A stretch of 64,000 bases of DNA from JAOUJD01 sp963811265 (GTDB lineage: Bacteria > Pseudomonadota > Gammaproteobacteria > Burkholderiales > Burkholderiaceae_F). Below, in pieces: positions 59,301 to 64,000 of this stretch (position 1 is its first letter; each line of letters starts with the position of its first letter). Where the stretch lies: positions 248,001 through 312,000 of the forward strand of contig CAWEQS010000019.1 of assembly GCA_963811265.1 (NCBI GenBank), given 5' to 3'. The notes beneath the pieces were generated by a model. It was not told the origin of the DNA. It saw only the letters and a list, made by a program, of their open reading frames with translations, and ran no database searches. A program made the position numbers and the translations under genes.

Positions 59301-59825
59301 GTGCAGCTCAAGGAAGTAGCGGCCCGGGAACGCGGCGGCCATCCGCTGCGCGGCGAGCTTCGCGGGCTCGATCTTGCCTGCGAGCAGCGAAGCGCCCACG
59401 TCGCCGTGACGGCCTCCCGACAACGCGATCAGGCCCTGCGCGAGGCGGCCGTCCCGTTCCTCGAACCACTCGAGCCGCACCTCGGCGCGATTGCGATGCT
59501 GGTTCTCGAGATACGCCCGCGTCAGCAGGTCGCAGAGGTTCAGGTAGCCCGCGCGGTCCTGGACCAGTACGGCCAGGCGGAACGGATTGTCGCGATCGGC
59601 GTCGTTCGTGATCCACAGGTCGCAGCCGATGATCGGCTTCACGCCCTTCTTGCGGGCGGCGGCGTAGAACCGCACGGCACCGAAGATGTTGGCGCTGTCC
59701 GTCAGGGCCAGCGCGCCCTGCCCGTCGCGCGCCGCCTTCTTGACCGCCTCGTCGATCCGAACGATGCCGTCGACGACGGAGAACTCGGAGTGGAGCCGGA
59801 GATGGACGAAACGCGTACTGCTCAT
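56370..59825 (-). CDS. dnaE: DNA polymerase III alpha subunit
   Basis: 1151 residues, intact, from ATG 59825 (MSSTRFVHLRLHSEFSVVDG); the frame is open further upstream without similarity. PHP domain at about 1-280. Palm with the catalytic PDFDIDF near 404-410 and GPGRGSGAGSLVAY before it; GGVLIAPGKLTDF, MVYQEQVMRIAQVVGGYSLG and FNKSHSAAYAVVAYQTAYFK (quoted in part) are replicative-polymerase landmarks. The OB fold and the C-terminal tau-binding region are present. It is the main replicative polymerase; the length matches E. coli DnaE. Confidence 0.97.
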   Translation of the reverse strand: MSSTRFVHLRLHSEFSVVDGIVRIDEAVKKAARDGQGALALTDSANIFGAVRFYAAARKKGVKPIIGCDLWITNDADRDNPFRLAVLVQDRAGYLNLCDLLTRAYLENQHRNRAEVRLEWFEERDGRLAQGLIALSGGRHGDVGASLLAGKIEPAKLAAQRMAAAFPGRYFLELHRTGHERDAAQTRAALALGAQTKLPVVATHPIQFLEKDDFRPHEARVCIAEGYTLADPRRPRRYTEQQYFKTQAEMEQLFADVPVALANAVAIAQRCNLVLELGKPRLPDYPTPKGVTLDDHCRALAGEGLERRLAKLYPDEAERARKRPDYAARLDLELATIAKMGFSGYFLIVADFINWAKTHGIPVGPGRGSGAGSLVAYSLGITDLDPLRYELLFERFLNPERVSMPDFDIDFCQDNRDRVIDYVKRKYGHDAVSQIATFGTLGAKAVVRDAGRVLDLPYTKCDTLSKLIPHNPADPWTLDRALAEEPAFAEAVDADEEFQELVTLARPLEGLTRNVGMHAGGVLIAPGKLTDFCPLYCAQGTESAISQFDKDDVEQIGLVKFDFLGLTTLTILDLTVEYVKQLDPSFALSLETLPLDDPKTYDVFKQAATTAIFQFESRGMRELLKRAKPDRLEDLIALNALYRPGPMDLIPDFIERKHGRQRVEYLHPSIEPILSETYGVMVYQEQVMRIAQVVGGYSLGGADLLRRAMGKKKPEEMAKHRSIFVEGAAKKGVSAEVATELFDHMEKFAGYGFNKSHSAAYAVVAYQTAYFKAHYPAAFMAANLSTVMDDTDKVKDLIEDCKALGLKVLPPDINAGGWRFEPVDPKTIRYGLGGIKGTGQGAIEAILAARAAGGPYTDLFDLAARVDKHVINRRVVEALVRAGALDRLLDDRATLLATVGRAIEAAQHEAASAGQASLFGAPDGAKRHVEYVKSPRWSTRDQLSNEKMALGYYFSGHLFTEYAAEARRLAPTPLAEVKQARDLVKLAGVIVAARSQNTRRGRMGVVVLDDGTAQLELMVFSELYDRKRALLKEDQLLFVVGKVRYDEFAQRLSISADDLMDLTEARSKAAARLKIEVEGAGDVRRLRDALTPYRTTNGQAGTGCRIVVNYSNGTGTVDIPLPEDWRVRGEDRLVAELVAQPRVRRAYFNYP

Positions 59826-60021
59826 CCATCGAATTCTGCCACCCGGTCGGCCTTCGGACTGTGGATAACCCGAAGGACGGGCCGTCTTCGCGGGTCTCAT
59901 GCGCGAAATCATGGAGCCGATGAACGGGCAAGCTGGAACTGCGGTCGTCCGCCCGGGCTCCACGTGCGTTGATCAGGGCGGAAGACCCGCTATTGTTCGG
60001 CGAACAAGCAGGGAGACTGCG

Positions 60022-60525
60022 ATGAATCGCACCGTCGTTGCCATATGCCTCGCCATCGCGCCGCTCGTCGCGTTCGCCACCATCTACAAGGTGCGGATGC
60101 CGGACGGCACGATCCTGTTCACGGACAGCCCGCCGGCCGGAGCGAAGGTGCTGGAACAGCGGGAGACCCTTCCGCCGCCGCCGCGCCCGCCGGCCAAGGC
60201 GGCACCGTCCCCTGGCGCGACGACACCTCGCACCAGCGACAAGGCCGCGTCCACGCCATCCGATCCGGCAGCAACGCCGAGCGGATCGCAGGCCATCGAT
60301 GCCGCCATGGCGGAGATCAGCGACGCGGAGCGCGAACTCGCCATGGCGCGGCGCAAGCTCGAGGCCGGGCGGGAGCCGTTGCCCGGCGAGCGCCTGGGCA
60401 CCGCGGGCGGCCGATCGCGGTTGTCGCCCGAGTACGAGAGCCGGATCGCCGACCTCGAGCGCGAAGTCGCGGCCGCCGACGCCCGCGTGAAGCGGGCGTA
60501 CGAGGCGAGGAACGCGCTGCGCTGA
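60022..60525 (+). CDS. DUF4124-type secreted protein with coiled-coil tail
   Basis: 167 residues from ATG 60022 (GGGAGA upstream). Signal peptide MNRTVVAICLAIAPLVAFA, then the DUF4124 start TIYKVRMPDGTILFTDSPPAGA at about 20-41, a Pro/Ala-rich linker and a charged helical segment (DAERELAMARRKLEAG and ESRIADLEREVAAADARVKR) likely forming a coiled coil. Periplasmic; function unknown. Divergent from dnaE across 196 bp. Confidence 0.78.
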   Translation: MNRTVVAICLAIAPLVAFATIYKVRMPDGTILFTDSPPAGAKVLEQRETLPPPPRPPAKAAPSPGATTPRTSDKAASTPSDPAATPSGSQAIDAAMAEISDAERELAMARRKLEAGREPLPGERLGTAGGRSRLSPEYESRIADLEREVAAADARVKRAYEARNALR

Positions 60526-60885
60526 ACCCTGCGGCGGCCTGCGGTCGTGCTGTGTCCACGGTCGCCCGCCGAACGTCTCACCGAAGGGACCTGATCCCGG
60601 CCGTCCTGCGTTCCTGACGGCGGCCCAGTCTGGGTTGCCCGTCATCCACGGCGTCGAGTCGAAAGGCCCGGAACGGGCCGGTTCTCGCCCGCAATTGCAC
60701 TGCGGCGAGCTCGCCCGCGGATACGCGGCCGTTGCACCCGGCTTATTCAGGCAATTGGCACGCTTTCTTCGCGCTTCAATCGGGCCTGCCCTGCCCCTGC
60801 CGCGGACTTCCGAGCCGCCGCACGCGCGATCCGCGCGCGTGCATGCGCAACCGGCACACGCGGACAGGAAGGAGGCCGGAAAGCC
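60526..60885 (+). other. 360 bp non-coding region before the PEP-CTERM/pga operon
   Basis: No gene supported. It holds a candidate sigma-54 -24 element at 60755 and, at the end, AAGGAGG, a strong ribosome site for the ATG at 60886. The remainder shows nothing I can name. Confidence 0.5.
60755..60772 (+). promoter_or_regulatory. Possible sigma-54 (RpoN) promoter
   Basis: TTGGCACG is an exact match to the -24 half of the RpoN consensus; the -12 half (expected TTGC) is poor, CTTCGC at about the right distance. PEP-CTERM genes are often under PrsK-PrsR/RpoN control, which makes the match worth noting. Contig base insertions could have spoiled the spacing. Confidence 0.3.
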
Positions 60886-61790
60886 ATGAAGAGAACCCTG
60901 CATCCCACGCCCCGCCGACGCGCTGCGGCGATCGCGTTGCGCGCATCGGCGCCGCGCTCGCATTCGCAGTTTCGGCCGCCGCCGTCGCCGAAGCCGCCGT
61001 GATCCTGGACCCGACGCTGCCGGGCGAGTACGCGGCAGGCACCGGCGCCAACGCCACGTTCATTCGCATCGACGGCAACTGGCGCGACTCCTCCGTGTAC
61101 TGGAACGAGGCCGCGAAGAAGTACGCCAACGATCGCCCCGGAAACAATCAACAAGGCGGCTTCCAGCCGATTGGCTCCTTCAGCTGGGGCACCGGCCTCT
61201 GGGGCCTGGCGGACTGGGCGGCGATCAACACCGGCGGTTCGGTGCCTATCGTGGCCAGCTGGAGCGGCGTGGTGCCGACGATCGACCACGCGGACGTCGA
61301 GTACGCCGGCTCGGGCTACGCGAGCACTTGGGGCGCCATCGGAGCGCTTCCCGCCGAGCTCTGTTGCCGGCAGCGACCGGCACCCCAGGACAACTGGACC
61401 GCCCACTACACCGGTTACCTGCGCATCACCGATCCCGGCGACTACAACTTCGGCGTCCTCTACGACGACGGCTTCTTCCTCCGCATCTTTGGCGCGAACG
61501 GCGCGACGGTGGAGATCTCGTCGGACTTCCTGAGCCCGCGCGATCGGCTCGGTTTCGCCAGTGACCTGGCGCTCGGCACCGGGCTGTACCGCTTCGAACT
61601 CGGCGCCTACGACCGGCTGCAGGTGGGCGCTGTCAACCTGGCCTGGATGCAGGACGGGCGCTGGGTGACGGTGCCCACCGAGCACCTGGTGACCGATCCC
61701 GTGCCGATTCCGACGCCGGCGACGGCGGGACTCCTGCTGGCTGCCCTTGGCGCGCTCGCCGTGGTCCGGATGAAAAGGAAACGAGCATGA
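60886..61790 (+). CDS. PA14-like surface protein with PEP-CTERM sorting signal (frame disrupted near the start)
   Basis: ATG 60886 with AAGGAGG upstream starts MKRTLHPTPRRRAAAIALR. The frame must then shift near 60945-60955 (one base missing, or two surplus) into IGAALAFAVSAAAVAEAA, completing a signal peptide; about 301 residues in all. Mature part: a beta-rich domain with YTGYLRITDPGDYNFGVLYD and DDGFFLRIFG, resembling PA14 carbohydrate-binding domains. C terminus PIPTPATAGLLLAALGALAV followed by RMKRKRA is a PEP-CTERM-type signal (motif, helix, basic tail) for exosortase. It overlaps the pgaD-like gene by ATGA. Confidence 0.72.
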
Positions 61791-62298
61791 CGGAGCCTGC
61801 GGCCGCTGCTGAAGCGCGCCTGAGTCCCACGCCGCTGCGCGGCTGGCCGCAGCGACTCCTGCACCTGGCCGCGCTGGTCGCCGGCTGGGGGTTGTTCTTC
61901 TGGGGCTGGCACGACGTGCTCGGGCAGCATTGGGACACGACGGCGCTCATCTGGCTGATCGCCGGCTCGCTGGTGCTGCTGCCCGCGATGACGATCGCGT
62001 GGGTCCTGCACAACGTCGGGATCCATCGGCGCAAGGGCCCGCGCACCGGCTTGCGCAAGGTCGACGAGACCTACCGGCACGACTGGAACGGCCGCGAAAT
62101 CTCCGCCGACTTCGCCGCGCTCGGCGCGCGCCAGCGTCGTCGTCATCGACGTGGAAGGCAAGCGCAAGGTGTATCGGGCCGGCGGCGCCCTGCCGATGGT
62201 GCAGTGGACCGTCACGCAGACGCCGCATCACCGCGCGGCCGCCAATGCCCGCCCCGAACGAAGGCGCAACCGAAGTGGCCGGCGGGAGGGCCGCGTGA
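61787..62298 (+). CDS. PgaD-like small membrane protein (two frameshifts)
   Basis: Composite of 169 residues; surplus bases at about 62132 and 62256 are dropped. Two hydrophobic helices (LLHLAALVAGWGLFFWGW, ALIWLIAGSLVLLPAMTIAW) are followed by a soluble tail with HRRKGPRTGLRKVDETY, VVVIDVEGKRKVY and QWTVTQTPHHRAAANARP. Size, two-helix topology and place directly before a PgaC-like synthase suggest PgaD, the partner needed for poly-GlcNAc synthesis and c-di-GMP sensing in E. coli; the sequence match itself is not strong. Coupled to the neighbours by ATGA and TGATG overlaps. Confidence 0.6.
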
Positions 62299-63561
62299 TG
62301 CTCGTCGACCTGCTCGCCACGCTGCAGACACTCGATCGTCTTCCAGGTCGCGCTGGTCTACTTCGCCGCCTACCCGATCGTCACCAGCATCCTGTGGATC
62401 ACCACGTCACTGATGTTCCGGCTGCGCTGGGAGCCGCGCACCGACGAAGCCGCGCCGCCGACGGGTCCGTTGCCCGCGGTCAGCGTGCTGGTGCCGGCGC
62501 ACAACGAGGAAGCGGTGATCGTGCGTTCGGTGCGGGCGATGCTCGCGATGGACTACCCCGACTTCGAGGTCATCGTCGTCGACGACGGCTCGACCGACGA
62601 CACGGCGGGCGCGCTGGGCCGGCTGGCCGGCAACCCGCGGCTGCGGATCGTGCGCAAGGTGGTCAACGAAGGCAAGGCGATGGCGCTGAACGACGCGCTG
62701 CCGCTGGCGCGCGGCGAAGTGGTGCTGATCCTCGACGCCGACGCCGCGCCGGCGCCCGACCTGCTGCGCTGGATGGTGCCGCACTTCGCGGCAGCGCGCG
62801 TCGCTGCCGTCACCGGCAACCCGCGCGTGCGCAACACCGACACCTTCCTCGCGCGGCTGCAGTCGATCGAGTTCTCGTCGATCATCAGCCTGCTGCGCCG
62901 CTCGCAGCGCGTCTGGGGACGGATCGTCACCGTCTCGGGCGTGGTCGCGGCTTTCCGCCGCAGCGCGCTGTTCGACGTCGGCGGCTTCAGCCCCGAGATG
63001 CCGACCGAGGACATCGAGCTCACCTGGAAGCTGCAGAAGAAGTTCTACGACGTGCGCTACGAGCCGCGCGCCGTGTGCTGGATGACGGTGCCGGTGAGCT
63101 ACCGCGGGCTGTGGAAGCAGCGGCTGCGCTGGGCGCGCGGCTTGATGCAGGTGCTGCACAAGCACCGCGACGTGATGGCGCACTGGAAGTACCGCCGGAT
63201 GTGGCCCGTCTTCGTCGAGTCCTCCCTGTCGACGCTGTGGGCGATGTGCTTCGTGGTCCTCACGTCGATCTGGACGATCTCGTGGGCCGCCGGGCTGCCG
63301 CCGGTCGGCGCATCGCCGATCCCGAATCTGTGGGGCATGACGATCGCCACGCTGTGCCTGGTGCAACTGACCATGGGCACGTTGATCGATCGCCGCTACG
63401 ACCCATCGATCGTGCGCATGCTTCCCTACGCCGTCTGGTACCCCATCGTCTACTGGATGTTCCTGTCGCTCGGCACAGTGCTTTCGCTGCACTGGCTGTT
63501 CCGCCGGCCGGCGCGCACCTCGGTGCGCTGGAACACGCAACGCACGGGCGCGTCGGCATGA
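62298..63561 (+). CDS. pgaC: PgaC-like processive N-acetylglucosaminyltransferase (one frameshift)
   Basis: Composite of 420 residues; surplus G at 62334, after LLATLQTL. N-terminal helices IVFQVALVYFAAYPIVTSIL, then the GT2 domain: VSVLVPAHNEEAVIVRSV, FEVIVVDDGSTDDT, VLILDADAAPAPD (DxD), MPTEDIELTWKL (TED) and KQRLRWARG (QxxRW), the full set for processive synthases. Four C-terminal helices follow. It polymerises UDP-GlcNAc into poly-beta-1,6-GlcNAc and pushes it through the inner membrane. Related synthases (HasA, IcaA) cannot be excluded, but context fits Pga. Confidence 0.82.
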
Positions 63562-64000
63562 GCGGCAAGGCAGGGAAGACAGCCAACGAGCGGGCCGAAC
63601 TGACACGTCGTGCGCTGGCGAGCGCAGTCGCGCTCGCCCTCATGACGCTGTCGGCTCCTGGCGCGACGATCGCCCAGGCCGATGTGCCTGCCGCCACCAC
63701 CGACTTCGGGGCGGCGCGAGCGGCCGCGCGCGCCGCATCGGAGCGGCGCGACTGGGCCGATGCGCTGCCGAGGTGGAAGGCGCTCGAAGCGGCCGCACCG
63801 CGCGACGTCGACCTGCTCATCGAGTCGGCCCGCGTCCACGGCTTCGCCGACCGCAACGCCGAGGCGGCGCAGCGCTACCGCAAGGTGATCGAACTCGCGC
63901 CGGCTCGCCGCAGCGACGTGTTGCTGTCGCTCGCGTGGCAGACGCTCTGGTCGGGCGATGCGGCGGCCGCAGAAGCGCTGTTCCAGGAAATCGCCGCGCA
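63558..64000 (+). CDS. TPR-containing PgaA-like protein, 3' end cut by window edge
   Basis: 147 codons up to the window end. Signal-like segment at about 17-40 (ALASAVALALMTLSAPGATIA) and then TPR helices: AARAAARAASERRDWADALP, DVDLLIESARVHGFADRNAE and SDVLLSLAWQTLWSGDAAAA. PgaA outer-membrane exporters have an N-terminal periplasmic TPR domain, and the gene overlaps pgaC by ATGA, so PgaA is the best guess. The beta-barrel that would prove it is outside the window. Confidence 0.65.
   Translation, partial: MSGKAGKTANERAELTRRALASAVALALMTLSAPGATIAQADVPAATTDFGAARAAARAASERRDWADALPRWKALEAAAPRDVDLLIESARVHGFADRNAEAAQRYRKVIELAPARRSDVLLSLAWQTLWSGDAAAAEALFQEIAA

Noticed and set aside
56955..59972. 1005-codon open frame on the plus strand across dnaE
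   Set aside because: Antisense to an intact replicative polymerase; no recognisable domain or ribosome site.

Overview
This 64 kb window is a high-GC, densely coded stretch of chromosome, most likely from a denitrifying betaproteobacterium (Rhodocyclales/Burkholderiales type; this is inference). The support is the conserved block yebC-purD-hemF-nadD-rsfS-rlmH-maf-rng, a narXL regulatory pair divergent from narK1K2GHJI with a PpiC-type foldase gene, a TssQ-like lipoprotein and a PEP-CTERM surface protein. I see no tRNA, rRNA, CRISPR array, insertion sequence or phage gene.

Layout. 1-3.5 kb: end-truncated PAS sensor, gluQ, M20 peptidase. 3.5-7.3 kb (minus strand): a three-gene electron-transfer operon (11-heme cytochrome c, membrane cytochrome b, NapC-anchored octaheme cytochrome) with an Fnr-type box upstream and a clear terminator downstream. 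7.5-15.6 kb: mostly housekeeping genes (heme-binding GlcG-like protein, two EamA transporters, pepN, fbp, quinone reductase, DUF423). 15.7-22.2 kb: TAP-type hydrolase plus ABC exporter, then a Ser/Thr kinase with a TssQ-like lipoprotein, then a Lon-like AAA+ ATPase. 22.5-38.3 kb: the nitrate respiration locus, narL and narX on the minus strand, and on the plus strand narK1, narK2, narG, narH, narJ, narI, ppiC, a carbonic anhydrase remnant, nnrS, a SirB-like membrane protein and a hemerythrin. The narX-narK1 gap holds a 7-2-7 NarL palindrome and an Fnr-like box. 38.4-49.2 kb: HerA-like ATPase and the conserved housekeeping block, interrupted by an S9 peptidase. A 235 bp inverted-repeat element sits before rng. 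49.3-56.3 kb: AhpD-like protein, msbA and LPS glycosyltransferases, including an apparent fusion of a GT25 glycosyltransferase with an O-antigen ligase. 56.4-60.5 kb: dnaE and a DUF4124 protein. 60.9-64 kb: an operon joining a PA14-like PEP-CTERM protein to poly-GlcNAc synthesis genes (pgaD-like, pgaC-like, and the start of a pgaA-like TPR protein), cut by the window end.

The most striking global feature is a set of 16 single-base insertions that break otherwise well conserved genes (cytochromes, narK2, narG, narJ, the S9 peptidase, pgaC and others), plus one disruption of the opposite sense. Removing one base at each site restores a full-length protein exactly in frame. This looks like a systematic insertion error of the assembly rather than gene decay, so these genes are annotated as composite, probably functional CDSs.
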